From Nautilus pompilius (Eukaryota > Mollusca > Cephalopoda > Nautilida > Nautilidae), in contig JACATO010000611.1 of assembly GCA_018389105.1 (NCBI GenBank), positions 434,001 to 498,000 of the forward strand: 64,000 nucleotides of DNA, written 5' to 3'. Both the position numbers and the translations under genes were made by a program. The notes under the pieces were generated by a model. It was given only the letters and a program-made list of their open reading frames with translations. It was not told the DNA's origin and ran no database searches. Below, one piece after another: positions 11,601-26,600 of this stretch. Positions within the stretch are counted from its first letter, which is position 1; every line of letters starts with the position of its first letter.

Positions 11601-14600
11601 GTGCTTTTTACTTTATATCAGACTTATTGTTGTTTTTCTCTCTTTCTATTAGGCCAAACTTGCTTTTGAACGCTTGCCAGTTCTTAAGATCTATCATCCT
11701 TTTATTTGTGGACCAAATAACCAAACCATCAAACAGCTGATGGAAAGCACTGGGGCCAAGATCAATGTGCCGCCACCTAGTGTAATGAAGGATGAGGTGG
11801 TAGTATCTGGAGAGAAAGAGGGTGTAATGAAATGCAAAGCTACTATTATGAAGATTTATGAAGAGAAGGTTAGTAGAATCTGTACACAATAACCCTGCTG
11901 GTTTTTTGTAAATCAGAGTTTTTCCTTTTTTTTTTGGCAGACAAAAAGTGTGTATTTTTGATTCTCTAGACAGCAGATAAAGTGGAACAGTTATAAAATT
12001 CTAGATCAAGAGCAGCTTTGGCCATACATTCAAAAATGTGGCGACAGTTACAAATTGAACAATGTATGTGTACCCTTATACTGAAATCTGGGAGGGAAAA
12101 AAGGTTTACAAATTATATGTTTCATTAGATAAATAGTACTGATTGTCTGTATAACATTTGAAACTTGTCACCATAATACAGACGTTTCAAAATATTTGTT
12201 TGTTTTTTTGTTTTTTTCAGAAAAGAAAAGTTCAAGCAGTATCAGTAGAGGTGCGTAAGTCTCAGCATAAATATGTGATTGGTCCAAAAGGTAGCAACAT
12301 TCAGGAAATTCTGGCTGCAACCGGAGTTTCTGTTGAGATTCCCTCACTTGAAAGTAACTCAGGGACCATCACTCTTCGAGGTGAGGAAGATAAACTCGGG
12401 CCTGCCCTTACATTGGTTTACGCCAAGGTAATCTGTTTTATTTTTTAATGGTTTGGGAATTTCTACTATTTTGTAGATTGTATCTCTTCAGAACTGTAGT
12501 CCACATGCAATTATTCTTATATTTTTGTAGGCAAACAGTGTTGTTTATGATGAAGTGAAGGCTCCCTCTTGGCTGCACCGGTTCATTATTGGGAAGCAGG
12601 GTGCAACTGTAAAAATAATCACTCAGAACACCCCAAAGGTATATACAAAAGTGTTCAGCTACAGTAAACTCCTATTTAGACCATTCTTTTAGCAGCTTTT
12701 ACTATTGAAATAAAAATATTTATTTTTAAGGTGCACATAGAGTTTACTGAAGGCCAGGACAAGATAACTGTAGAAGGTCCTCCAGAGGAAGTAGAGGAGG
12801 TGGTTAAGAAATTGAAAGACCTTGTTACTGATCTGGTGAGTAGCAAACAACATAGAGGCTTGGCCACAGGTATTGGAATGTCGCACCTGGAACTTTTTTT
12901 TATAAATTGCAAAGTAAAGCTAATTAAAATAGTGCCTTTCCACAATAATCATTTAGTTAGTATTTGAAATACACATGCAATGCTAATGTCTTACGATCTA
13001 TATTAGACATGTTCATCATTAATGCACATTATAAAAATACATTTTATTAATTATATTTTAATAATAAATGCAGACAACTGATGAAGGAAGATGAGTGAGA
13101 GTAACTTAAGGAAAATATATTTTTTGAAAAGTTGATCTTTTTTAATTTAAATAAGAACTGCCCAAGTGTCTCTTGATCTGTGTTCTTTGTTTGCTTGAAG
13201 GGCATTAATGCATCACATCTCGAGCCAAGCAGATCTAAAGAGTTTTGTCCACATATCCATCAGAATTTCGAGATATTCTTTAAAAAATAAATTGTAATTA
13301 ACTTCATTAATAAATAAGTTGGGACAATTGAAACAGATTGCTAATTTTTAAGTGAAGGTAAATCTGGTTTAAAATATGGAATCTGTTTTTCTAGTAAAGT
13401 TAGTAAATATTTTGTAAATTAGAATTGAAAGAAAAAATTATTTTTCAAGTAAATTATTCAAGTGTATTATACTTAGTTGAACTGATAAAATGATAAGCTA
13501 CCAATATGAAATTCTCTTTTAGCTATACATGAGAGAAACTTTATTAGGGAGCATTTTTCCTTTTTTAAAATAGTGTATTTGTGGAGGAGATCTTATGTTA
13601 ATTAGCTTATGACCTTAAATTAAAAATAAACCACTCTGACTTTCAGGAAAGCCGTATGGCGTTTGATGAAATTGAAGTTGATCAGCGTTTTCATAAACAT
13701 ATCATTGGAAAGAATGGTGCAAACAGTAAGTTGCTTTTTATGACTGGATGAAATGTTATTATTCCACTTGTAAAACGAACTTTGTCTGTCATTATTTTAG
13801 AGTTCATGCTAACTAACACTTATCAGCGAGCAACTTGGAATATTAAACCGTTATTATTTTTAAACAGGTTATGAACTGCAAACAAGACACTCTGTGATCA
13901 CTCCAACATCGTATCAACTTTGGCATTATTGTACTGCTGGAATCAGTGTTAAAAATTTGTTTATTGGTTAAACGAGTTCCTAAAATATGGTAAACCAGCC
14001 AAAACATTTTTTAGAGTTTAAATCATCAACTTTTTACAATAAGTAGCTATTACATTTCCTCACAGGGAAAAGTTGTATCATTTTAGTTATGATGAAATTG
14101 GAGCTAGTGATTCTGGGAAAAGGTTTCTTTGGTTATCTATGACAGGAGACTTGTATTCTGAAAGATACTGATTTAGATTATGAAGTCGCCAGAAGATCAC
14201 CAAAGAAAGCACTGAATACTTTTCAGTGCGGAGATCAAGACTTGCTAATGTTATCGTATCATTGATATCCAACATTGGACCAAGTACAAGGATGTATTCA
14301 TAAAAAAAAAGAGAGAAATATATTTGTTTTACTTAATGTTTCTAAAATCTTTTGATAAATAAAGATCACAGGAAACAAATATAGTTGCAGATAACATGCT
14401 CAGAAATACACAACAGTTTAACCTGGCTTATTAGCTGTTTATATTATGGTTATTGTAGATTGCCCCTTTTTAAAAAATTTATATTTGTTCCAGGATAATT
14501 TGAATTTTTTTTCCTAGTGTAGGGAAAATCTTTCATAAGGATAAGTTCAATTACTGAACAAGTACTTCCAAGTGAATGATACCTCACTTGACATTTTCAG

Positions 14601-17600
14601 AACATTTCTTTTTCTGTGAATCCTGTCCTGACTTAAGGCCTCAAGAACATCTCACAGGAGTGAGTTAGAAGGGGGCACTGTGGGATGTCAGCCTTAGTGA
14701 CCAAACATGTTACCTGGGTATAGTTGGGGGCTCTTGAGTGGTGTTTAAGGTGAAAGCTAGTTAAGAATTATCCATGGAACCTTCACCACAAGTACCTAGT
14801 AAATTTATACTAGAGCTTCTCTCTCTAGCTGTGGTGGTGCTGGTTGGAGAAGGAGGGGAGAGAAACAAAAAATTCTCAGGGGAAACTCAGTCAGACTGGT
14901 ACAGAAGAGTAAGATAACATGATGTGGGAGGTCACCAAACCTGGTTGCATCTTAACAATTCAAACCTGGGCTCTCCATAGAGGTTGACATGTTATGCTCA
15001 CAGCCTTCCACCACTTGCGGGAGGGGGGGGGATAAAATATGATCAAAGCAATACAAGAACGATTTGAAGAGTTGGCCCACACTACAAAGTATTAACTAGG
15101 GCAGGCGGGTGATAACAGCACTGACCTTTGACACCACACAAACCTGGTATGAATGTGAGCTGATCTACACACTGGCTTTACCGGCAAAATAAATGCAGGT
15201 AAATGGCAGAAAGGTTAGGTGAATGAGTATTTCTGGGTTTGGCAGAAAATCAAGTGCAAGAATCATCGTGTGCATTAGATGATTATTTTTTATCTGTAAA
15301 TCTAACACTCACTCTGCTGTGTCAAGACAGTCACGTGTGTATTCCCATCAGATCCTGCGGAACAATTTTCCCAAAAGAGATCTCTACAGTAAAACTTGCA
15401 GGATGGGTCAGCTTCTGGCAATAGCATGGAAGGATGGGAAACAGATGGTATCTTTGTCACCAAATCACAACCATATTATTACATGCCTCAGCAGAAGTAC
15501 AGAAATATGCAAAGTTTGGGGAGTGCCAATCTTCCTTATCAGCTGTATGTATGAAGCTTACAGGGATTCCTGAGAGTGGTAGAAGTATTTGTTTATTTTT
15601 TATGTTTGTGTGTTGTCATTGCATTTATTCTCATGTCTGGATCACTGAATCAAACATTAAGAACAAAAAAGAAACACACTTAGCTGGACGAAAGAAAGAT
15701 TATTGGAAATTTTAGAAGGAACAGAAAAAGAAAGTCCACAACAAACTTTGACAAAAGTAGAATTGCTGTTGGCTAACAGGAAAGAAGGGTAGATGTAGAT
15801 GGCTTTCCTTGTTTAGAACAACAGTATCTGAGCTGGCTGATCATCTGCAAAGTTTACAAAATAAATTTGTGTATTCAGTGCTTTAAACCATACTACAATA
15901 TTTGCTGAGGGTTTTCAATAAATACTGAAATCATAAATAGCCTTTTAAGGGCTAGAAAAATTTTCCAGTCTTTACAGTAAGTTAATAAAATATTTTTAAT
16001 AACAAAATATCTATATTTAGTAGCCACTGTTTATAACCTAATACACCACACTTCAGATATAAGCAACAAATTTTTGCCCGACCCAGTTTCTCTCATCAAA
16101 ACACTTTCAAACTAACCGATTTATTTATACCTCACTTATGCCTGGATGAATGTGAAGTGATTTGTTTACTATGCAACCTGTTGCTATCTTTGATGCATGC
16201 AGCCTAAGATGCCTTCTCTGATCTATTAGCAGCAGCATTGAGTGCCAATCCATTTGCGATGGCGCGCACACTGAGTACTGCCTCAGAGAGATCTGTTAAA
16301 ATAGGGTGATTTATTTTGTTATGTCATATCAAGTTGGCATTAAAGATAAGCAAACCTAGTCTGGTCAACATGACTTTCACAACAAAGTTTCAACTTTTAA
16401 AAGCTATTTAGGAAATCTCAACCAGTAGCAAGTTGCCATGAACTTTGATGTGTCATGCACTGTAGTTAACAAAACTGTGATGGTTTGCATTGTTACCTCT
16501 GATTTTCATTTACCTTTGGTGTGTAAAATTTGCTTGATGAAAATCCTTTACAAGGGCGCATAGAGTCAGTGCACAGGGTTAGATTTTTATTGATTGATAA
16601 GTTGTTGACCAATGCACGTAAGTGCTGAAGCTTTGCTCTGAAGACACTCTTTGTTATAAGTTAAAGATTGATTATATGATTTCTGAACTTCAAAATTTGG
16701 ATGAGATACTGTGCTAGACATTGATGCAAGGTCATTTATCTTATCAAGACTCACTAGTCAGCTGCTTGAGCAAGAGCATTGGCAAAAATAAGACATCAAC
16801 TTGACCTATCTCAGCAGTTCATCCTGACACTTTCAAAGCAGATGAAACGGGACTTTGCTTCTTTGGCTTCCCTGACAGAAGGATTTGCATTCAACGGCAA
16901 GGTTCTTGATGGTGGCAAGAGGTCTATGGATGGAAGCACTGGCTGACTCTGTCCAGCATGTCAAGGAGTGAAACATTTTTCGAGAGCTGTCATTAAGCTG
17001 TCTATGATCTATCCTTCCACCAAACACCACAGGCAGTTGACCAAGGGGGGTAAGGAAGCTAAAAGGGTTGATTCTCTTGCTCTAACCACAACAACAGGAT
17101 TATTCATTTGATGTAGCCAAAAGCAGCACACACTAACTCCTACAAGAGGAGTGGTTTTGTGGCAAAGCTAAATGACTCTGCTGCTACTAAGTTAGTAGAT
17201 GGCCTTCATTTGATACTGACAGTGGTGCGGAAACATCGGGGGCCAATACTAAGATTTTGGCAAGCTTTCAGGCAGTCAAGAAATCCAAAACTTGCCTCTG
17301 ATGAACAAACTTTTTAATGATCGTAACTATGGTGAAGATGACCCAGCCAGCCCCTACCTTCAATTGCTGATACCTTTCCCACACTTGAATCTGAACTCTT
17401 AATGCATAACCTCAGAGAGTATAAAACCATCTATTTTGTCATTTGTGGAAAAGAAAGAAAAAGCATTCTGATTGTAATATAAAGCAAAATTTGCACTAAA
17501 ATGTGCTATTGCCAAGTTGTGTACCAACCGTCTTTCCTTTTATTTACTGTTTTGGTGGAGGTGGAAGCAAATGATACGAGCATACTTGCCTCCTTTCCTA

Positions 17601-20600
17601 ACGATATGGTTTATCTCTGGCTGGCGTGTATTGTGATTAAAAATTTTAAAATCATCATGTTGTTATAATCTTTATATTTTTTTTTGCTGGGATAATGTGC
17701 CTCTCCAACAATAGTTTTGAAAAATTAGATGGTTGCCATAATTTTGACTGCCACTGTATGTTTGCTAAACGTCAAATTAAGTGTACCTGACTGCTGAGCG
17801 AAAAAACTGATGTCAAAGATTGTGGACGAAATTTGATCTTCTAACCTGTAAGTCTCATTAACCTAGCCATACTTAAATAAAAAGTGTGATTTAATTACAG
17901 AACAATGATTGTTATTGTCTTATCTTCTGTATTTTTTGCACCTACTGTCATTGGTCAGCCATCTCAAGTGTTCCAGTACTGAGAGTTAAATATTGCTGTT
18001 GCCGAATTTTTAATACATGATGGATGGGACCATTTCTCACTGTATTGAATATCAAAACCAAACTTAAAGGAAAAAAAAAAAATTATTTTCTAAAATTTGA
18101 AGTTTATTTCAATTTGATATATTACTCTGTACAAGAAATAATAGAAGAGAAAAACATAAAATCGATTTTGTTTTGATAAAGCAGATATACATTGTGGCCA
18201 GTTAGACCTGCCAAACTTTTTTTTAAAAAGAAACTGTTATTTTGAATATTTCTAGAAAGTCTCGCTACCCTGAAAAACTGCAACGTTTATGTTTCACTTT
18301 TAAAGAACTTCCATAACCATTATTGCTACTTTAGTTAATGCCATTATTTTAAATACTTTTTGAAAACTTTAGATTTAGACTAATTACAATTTAATCATTT
18401 TGCACATTATATAAGTGGATTCTAAAGCTGAAGTTTTGCATTTCCTAATTATTTAGATAAATAGAGATAAAATAAGTATCAGTGAAGTCAACCATAGTGT
18501 TCCATACTGGATGAATTGGAATGACATAAAATGACTTAGATGCTATGGCCTTTTTAAAAATATTTATCTTCAGTTTCAAGAATCAAGAATGAAACTGGTG
18601 TTGCCATTCATATTCCTTCTGATGCTGAACACAGTGCAGTGATTCGTATAGAAGGTGACCCTGCTGGTGTTAACAGAGCCAAACAGGAACTTCTGGAAAT
18701 GTCCCAGAGAATGGTATGTCTAATTTTTTGGTTGTGTTGAAATAGAAAAAAAAAATCTTTAACTGGTTTTAAGTTTATCAAAGACAATTTTGGTTAATAC
18801 TTTTTGTTGGGTGAAGAATCAGAATAATTTTGCCCTTTTTTCCACTAATTTTACTTTTGCATATTTGCAGGAAAATGAAAAGACCAGAGACATAATCATT
18901 GAACAACGTTTTCATAAGACAATAATTGGGGCACGAGGAGATAAAATTAAGGAAATACGTGACAATTTCAATCAGATTCAGATAACATTTCCTGATCCAG
19001 GCAAAAAAAGTGATGTTGTTGTTCTTCGTGGACCAAAGAATGATGTAGATGAATCTTATAAGTTTTTAAGCAAGTTCCAACAGGATCTGGTGAATATTGG
19101 TTTTTAGAACAATTTTTAAAAAAATTAAGTGAAGCTTGTTATTGTATACTGCCTACTTTTGCCTGGACGTTTCAGAACCAGGTTGGTCTGCGCAATTTTA
19201 AGTTACATTCTGATAGTGAGAATTAAACTAGCAGCAAAGAGATAATATTTCTTAAGATGTGTTCTTTCTCCAAGGCTACCAATGCATCTATTTTCTAGGA
19301 AAGGTCTAGGGTGAAACAAACTTTGGTCATTCATGAGAAATAAGAAAATTGGTTTTCAGAAATTTTCTTGAATGTATGGGTATGCCTGAAAATGTCAGTA
19401 TGGGTTTTTAATCTCGATATGCTCAGATGTTTCTGGGGAAAACTACTTGATAACAGCTTTACCTTTGGATCTAGTTTATACATTCACAGTACAATCTGTT
19501 CCATATTTCCACCTGTACCAATCTTTTGTTTTTAGGTGGCCAGTAACTACCAGTCCCAAGTTCAGATATTCAAGGGGTTTCATAAAAATATTATCGGAAA
19601 GGGTGGTGCTACTATTCGAAAGGTAAGTACGTTATGTTTCTACTTTATTAGTATTGATACTATGAAGTATTGGAAGTTTTCATGAAAGGCTTAGTTTTTT
19701 TTCTATTTTTAATTAAATGTTTGTTATATTTTCAGATTCGAGACGAAACAGAAACTCGCATAGACCTGCCCAGTGAGAATAGTAACTCTGATGTCATCGT
19801 TATTACGGGGAAAAAAGCCAATGTAGAATCTGCTAAAGCAAAGATTGAAGCTATTCAAAAAGAGCTGGTGAGTTTTTAATGTTCCACATTTGAAACCTTG
19901 AAGTAAATCTAGTTTATGCTTTTGTTTGAAGTTATTTCTATTTTACTATTAAGTGCTATCCACATATCAAATGTCTGTGTAAAATAATTGAAAATGTATC
20001 TTGAAAATTCCCTGGGAAAATAATATCACTGACTTGATGGTGATCTAAAGAATGAAGTGTAGGATATAGCTAACAGTTGTTGTTCACCTGAGGCCTAGCA
20101 GAACCAGATCAGATTTATTGCATTTCTTCTTTTTTTTTTCATTATAATATAATAATTCTTTGTTTTTGTGATTTGCAAATTGATTTCAAACTTATTCACT
20201 ACTATATAGGTAATATATCCATTTTTAATTTTGTTTCATAGGCCAACATAAAAGAGGTGTATGTGGAGATTCCTCACAAGTTACATAACTTTATTATTGG
20301 TTCCAATGGACGATTGATCCGTGCCATTATGGAAGAATGTGGGGGTGTGATTATTCGATTTCCTCCAGAGGGTACTGACAGTGACAGGGTGACTATTCGT
20401 GGACCTAAGGATGATGTGGAAAATGCCCACAGACAGCTGCTGGAATTAGCAAATGAAAAGGTACAGCACTTATCTTTGTATATTAGATAACAGTGCAGAA
20501 GAAGGGCTTAGGATGTTATTGGTAAGAAGGAAAAATTAGCTTAGGTCACTAATTATATGGGGATGACAAGCAGAAACACTTTAATATTTCTAATTTTTTT

Positions 20601-23600
20601 CATTGTTTCAAATTGGTTTGATTATCCTAATTCATGATTTGTATTCATTTGTCTAATTCATTACACCAGTCATAAGTTACATATTTAACAATCCCTTTTT
20701 GACAAAAATTTAACACTTGGTTTTACCAGCTTGAGAGTCTTTTGCAATCTTAAAGTTGGTGTTAATACCACACAATCAGCCATCTGTTAGAATGTAAAAG
20801 TGAATACAAAAAATGTTTCAAATAATATGTGCCAACAAATTTAATTTTAACTGATAATGGAATATGTTTCTTTTTATCATTTACAGTTTTATTTAAAAGC
20901 AACAGAAACCTTTAAAAAGTTTTTGGAGGGGAAATTGCTGTCCAACTTTTAGAGATGGGGAGATGATTAAGCTTTAAATTTTGATTTTATAAAAAGTAAA
21001 ATTAGATGCAATTTCTATTTATGAAATAGAAATGACTTGCTCACCGTTATAAAATTAATATATACCACTTCTCTGGATTTTCTTTCTTATTTTTATTTAT
21101 ATTTTTGTTAATACTGAACTTTCTGCTTGACAGGGTTAATAAGCTGTCATGAGTTGGTAAAATTAGAAGCTGAAACTGTTTATTTCACCAGCCCTAATTG
21201 ATTTGTGGCTATTTTCTTGTTTAAGGGAAGGTCCAGAAGACTCAGTCTTCAACATCCCTGTTAACATTTATATTGTATTGGAAATAAAATTTGCAGAAAC
21301 TGCTCAGTCCATATACAATTTTTTTACAAAATGATATATTAGTTCAGATAATTTCTGTATTATTATTATTTATAGCCTGCAAATCAAAAACTTATTTTTT
21401 AATTTCTGAAAGGCATGGAGATTAAATTGTAAATGATGTATTTAGTTTCATATTTTATCATTATGATATAGGTATTCCAATAGTGTTCTTATGGTATTTT
21501 CAAGGACTTTTGTATTCACACATTGAAAATGAATAGAGAAATATACCATCTGAAATTATGGCTGTATGGTAGGAATTGCCCTTGTTAACAGATTTGCTTA
21601 TTAAGTATAAAGATTATAGAACGTTCAGGTGATTAATACTTTTCTGTATCTACCTAAACAGCAACAGTCCAGCTACACGTCTGAGGTGAGAGCTAAATCA
21701 GAGTATCATAAGTTTCTAATTGGACGTGGAGGAGCCAACATTAGGAAGGTGAGTTGTGACAGAATCGCTACTTTAAAAAAACTATTCTTTCTCTTCACAA
21801 AATATATTTTTAAAAGATAATTGGCAAAATAAATAATTGGACATTTTGAAGCAATCATAGCTTCTTTGGTTTGTTTATTTCTTGGCAACTATTATTTATA
21901 ACATGAAAAAAACTTTTCTGAAAATTACGATTTGTATAATATCAGGGTTGTAGGAAAGATTGCTCCCCCCACTTTTTTTGTTCTGTAGGTTCGTGAAAAA
22001 ACTGGGGCTAGGATAATATTCCCAGCTGAGCATGATGAAGATGTTGAGCTAATTACCATAATTGGCAAAAAAGAGTCAGTGGAACAAGCGAGATTGGAAC
22101 TAATGGAATTGATCAGAAACTTGGTAAGAATATAATTTTAATTTTTGGATCCCAAACAATGCTAAAGTAGAAAGAAGAAAAAAATGTAGCACGTTTGTTG
22201 AATGAAACCAGAATTATGGACAGAAAAATCTAATCTGATATTTCATCATTACTTACTAATTTCTCTGATTATTATTATTATTAAAACTGCATCATTTTTA
22301 CTTAACATCCAATGAAACAAGCCTTCCCAGGTGAGAATAAATCCATCTAAATTTGCCATAGTTCAGGAGTAGGTTTAATTGTACATTTGACCTTTACCTG
22401 CATGTTAGAACTCCTCGTTTTTCTTTTCTTGAAAACTGATTCAACTTGTCGTAACGCCCACCTACTAAGATGAATTAAAATAGTAAAACTTATTAATTTT
22501 GAAGGGGTGATAAAAAATATGCACACCTGTTTTAATAGACTAACATGTGAACATGGGCATATAATACAACATAAGTTTATATGTGTACTAAGTATATCTG
22601 GAACCGAAATAGTGTCTTAATAATTCCTTAAAAAAGTTTGTTAAAATAATGGATTGAAAATCAAAGAGAATTTACTGCGTGCGGGGAAAATAAATGTTTG
22701 CAGATTGTTTTAGTGATCAACTCGTCAAGAAATTAGATGCACCAACCACACAAAATCTTCTACCACAACAGTAACTAGCTGCTGCACAGGTCAGTATTTA
22801 AAAACAATAGTGTACATCTGACAGAGCCCAAATGTAAATAATCCTCTTCCCTGAATTTACATAATCCAAGCTACGGTCAGGTGGTTACAGTATTACAGGT
22901 TAAACAAATAGCTGTCTGGAGTCTGAGAAACAGTACTGAAAAGACTCCACTCCTATCCTTAAGGACATAGGCAGTAGATAGGAAACAATTTCAAATGTGC
23001 TTAATTGACACCAAAAACAGCAATAAAGTGTGATTTGTAAAAAAAATACTTCAGTTAAATATTTTCACATTTTATTATAATTTTCTACCATGAATATAAT
23101 TCTTTAAATAGGTATCTTCACAAGGTTAACAACAAATATAAAATCTAGAATGATGACAATAGTATTAGCACAGTAATGTTTACAGATACGCTTAATGCAA
23201 ATAAGTCATCTTAGCAATGATAAAAAATGAATTATTAATTACTACAAAATCTATTTAAGTGAGGCAGCAAAATTTGAAGGTCGGTCACATTGTGACACTG
23301 GCTGCAGAAAACTACATAATTTCTGCTGCTTTGGTGGTGTACCAGACTTTTACTTCTATTTAAGTATCGAGATGCGAGAGGGGCTCTGTTTTAATGAAAA
23401 TTGAAAATGGTGATTGCACTAATTATTTGTTACTATAACTACCATTGCATTAACTCCGGGTAAATATTTCTTGCTTCTAAAGTTATATGGATCATCCAAC
23501 ACTCATACTTTGTTAGGTGGGTAGTTGGTTTTTTAAGCTGTTCTTTGCTACTAATTATAATGAGAAATATTGCTTCAGAATCTTTTATTAAACCAACAAT

Positions 23601-26600
23601 TCCCTTAGTTCATTAGTTACTAAATCACCGGGACTTGAATTTAGATATCTTTTTTTTTCTAGGTTATTTCTATTTCTATTTGACTTTTTTCAGAAGTAGT
23701 AACCTGATTTAAAAGAAAGACATTAATAGATTGCTTTCAAAAGTTTTTCTTTATTTATCTTATGAAAAATATAGTTTTTTTTCCCAATACTTTGTAAATA
23801 TTAAAAAAATATATATATATACATACATAAGTTTATTTCAATTTTATCAATGCTTTGTGTTATTAGTTGTATTGTGCCTTTTTTGTATAGGACAACATTG
23901 TAGAAGGAGAAATCAATGTTGATCCAAAACATCATCGCCATTTTGTTGCACGTCGAGGTGAAGTGTTGCGGCTCATTGCTGATGAATACGGTGGTGTCAC
24001 TGTTAGTTTTCCTCGCAGTGGAGTGAAAAGCGATCGTGTCGTACTGAAGGGTGCCAAGGATTGTGTGGATGGTGCCAAAAAAAGAATTCTAGAAATTGTT
24101 GCTGACTTGGTAAGTTGGCTCAGTGTAGTTTATCTGTATTTTAATCCATTTAGGTTTGAGACTGTCAGATAAACAAATCCATGACAGCAATTAAACGAAA
24201 CACAGCTTTGTTGTTGTTTTTAAATTTTTCATTGTTGGAAAAATGAAAACAAATTATAAACTTAGGCAAATAAATAAACAACTATTCATAGTTGAATATG
24301 ATCACTACTCATACATTAAAACTGAATATTCAAAAGCAGATGTATTTCTTAATCTCACTAATAACATTTACAATTAGTATTCCGTCACCCGCCAGGCCAA
24401 CATATTTAGATGTAGAAGGCAGTACTCAGAAAAGCCATTGCTCATAAGTGTACATTTATTGTTGGCTGACCAAGCCCATCACTCTTGGACCATTCAAAAC
24501 AAACTACATACATGGCACACTGTTTAACAGAAAGCAGTATTTTAAATAAAATAGTTATTACTATTTTGTAGATGTTCACATACATTATTATAAATATCTG
24601 TGATCTTTCTTCATGATGGTAAAAGTAGTTTGTTTCATTCATGCTGTGGGGGGGGTCCCCTCTTTTCATGAGCAATAAAATTTTCAGATTTTTTACTCTT
24701 TGAAGAAAAAAATATCAGGCTCACCGTTAGAATAGAGCAACCATATCTGTAACCGAAATTTAAAATTGTCACTAACAGGACCTCTGGCATACTCACAAAA
24801 TAAAAACTCCTCAAATAATCACTTTTACAGTAATTATTTCCTGTTAGCTGATCTGACCAGTGGGAAATGATCCATCAAGGCAGAGAAAGAGAGACTAAAG
24901 TTTGTAATGTATTTAATTTTTTAATAAGATTAAAAATAAGGATTTATTAGAAGAATTCTGTTTATAAGGTACTAGATATTGTTTCTTCTAAACTAATAAA
25001 AATTAATATTTACGTTTGGGAATCTAATTGAAAAACAAATAAACCTGTTTGTAAAATTGTTTAATAACTCGAGACCCGAAGTATCTGGGAGGGGAGAAAC
25101 AAGCAGCCTGCTTCAGTGGCTGCTAACTACTAAGACATCCGGGGAGCTGGCTTTTGTTTTGTTTTTTTCTTTTTACTTTTGGAAAGTTAGTTTATTTTTT
25201 GTTGTTTTAAAATGTAATAATGACTAGGACAAATCACTAAATGTAAAAGGTCCAAAGTCTAAGAATATTTTAATTCTGTTGGCTGCATTGCATATTAAAA
25301 TTCTCATTGCCTGGTATAAGGGTTGTTTCCCTTTGTGGAATTTACTGGCAGAGTTTCTTTTGGATGTTGGCTACTCAAATGATGGATGGATAACTTCCTA
25401 TATGAAGTGGTGGCAGAAACAGGCAATCCCACATAATTTATTTCTTTTTGATTGGAAATACTTGGGCAGTTTGTGATAATCTGATTTAATTTTAGTTATT
25501 TATAAATAAATCTCTTGATACATACATGTTACAAAAGAACTTTAAAACATTGTTTTTGTTTCATTTCATATTGAATTTATAAAGCGGGCAACCTATGCGT
25601 TAAGATCTTGAAGATGTGCAAGGTGTTTTAATCTGGAAAGTTTCTGCGAAAGCTGTCCAAGTTGAGTTGTTATTACAGTGAGTTATTTTCAGGATGCTCA
25701 AATTGTGATGGAATGTGTCATTCTGCAAAAATACCATAGAACTGTGATGGGTGCCAAAGGTTATAAAGTACAAGAAATAACCCGGAAGTATGATGTTGGA
25801 ATCAAATTTCCTGACCGGCCTGTTAATGGAGGTTAGTTAGTAAACACCACTTGATCTTTAACTCTGCTAGAATGGCCTGCTGCTCCAAAGTGAATTTGTA
25901 GATAATATGAAACAATGAAAAAAAGGTTCTTTTATTTGGTTTTATGATGTAAAAAAAAAAATGGAACAGTAATATTGAATGTTTACCATCTTCCTTTGTT
26001 TCTGATTTTGGAAAAAGAAGACTTAATTTATATATTTTAGGAATAAAATTTTTTAACAGAACTGTTTTTGTAGTTTAAATAGCTGGTCCGAATGTTGCTG
26101 CTCCTAGTTCTCACGTAGTCTGGCTGGAAACGTGGACTAAAAAAGATTTTACCTCATCTCTTTAAAAAAAAAGAAAAAAGTGAACTTTATGGTCAAATGT
26201 GAAACCTGAGATTTATTTGTCATCACTGTAAAACAAAAGATGATTTTTTTTTTAAAAAAAGGTGTAATATAAAGCTGTAAAAATTAGCTGGACACTTTGA
26301 TTCTAATGTACAATGTATTTTGAAAACAACAATTGAAGTTTAGAATAAATGTTTGCAAATACTATTTATTGGAATATAATTACTACACTATTATTAAAAG
26401 TACATTTTACTAAGCTACTGATACAAGTTAATCCTGCCCTCTTTTGTTGGGTACCGTAGCACGTTAAACGGTCTTTGTGGAAGAAAATGGTTTAGTAGCA
26501 TTGTTGTTTTAAGTTAAAGTTTTACCTATTTTAGCACTTGCCTCCAAAATTATTATTTGTCACATGTTGTATGACATCGAGCTAAATGTTTCTGCTTTCG

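Noticed and set aside
22680..22960. GC-richer intronic piece as a possible SINE
   Set aside because: No A or B box and no second copy found in the window.
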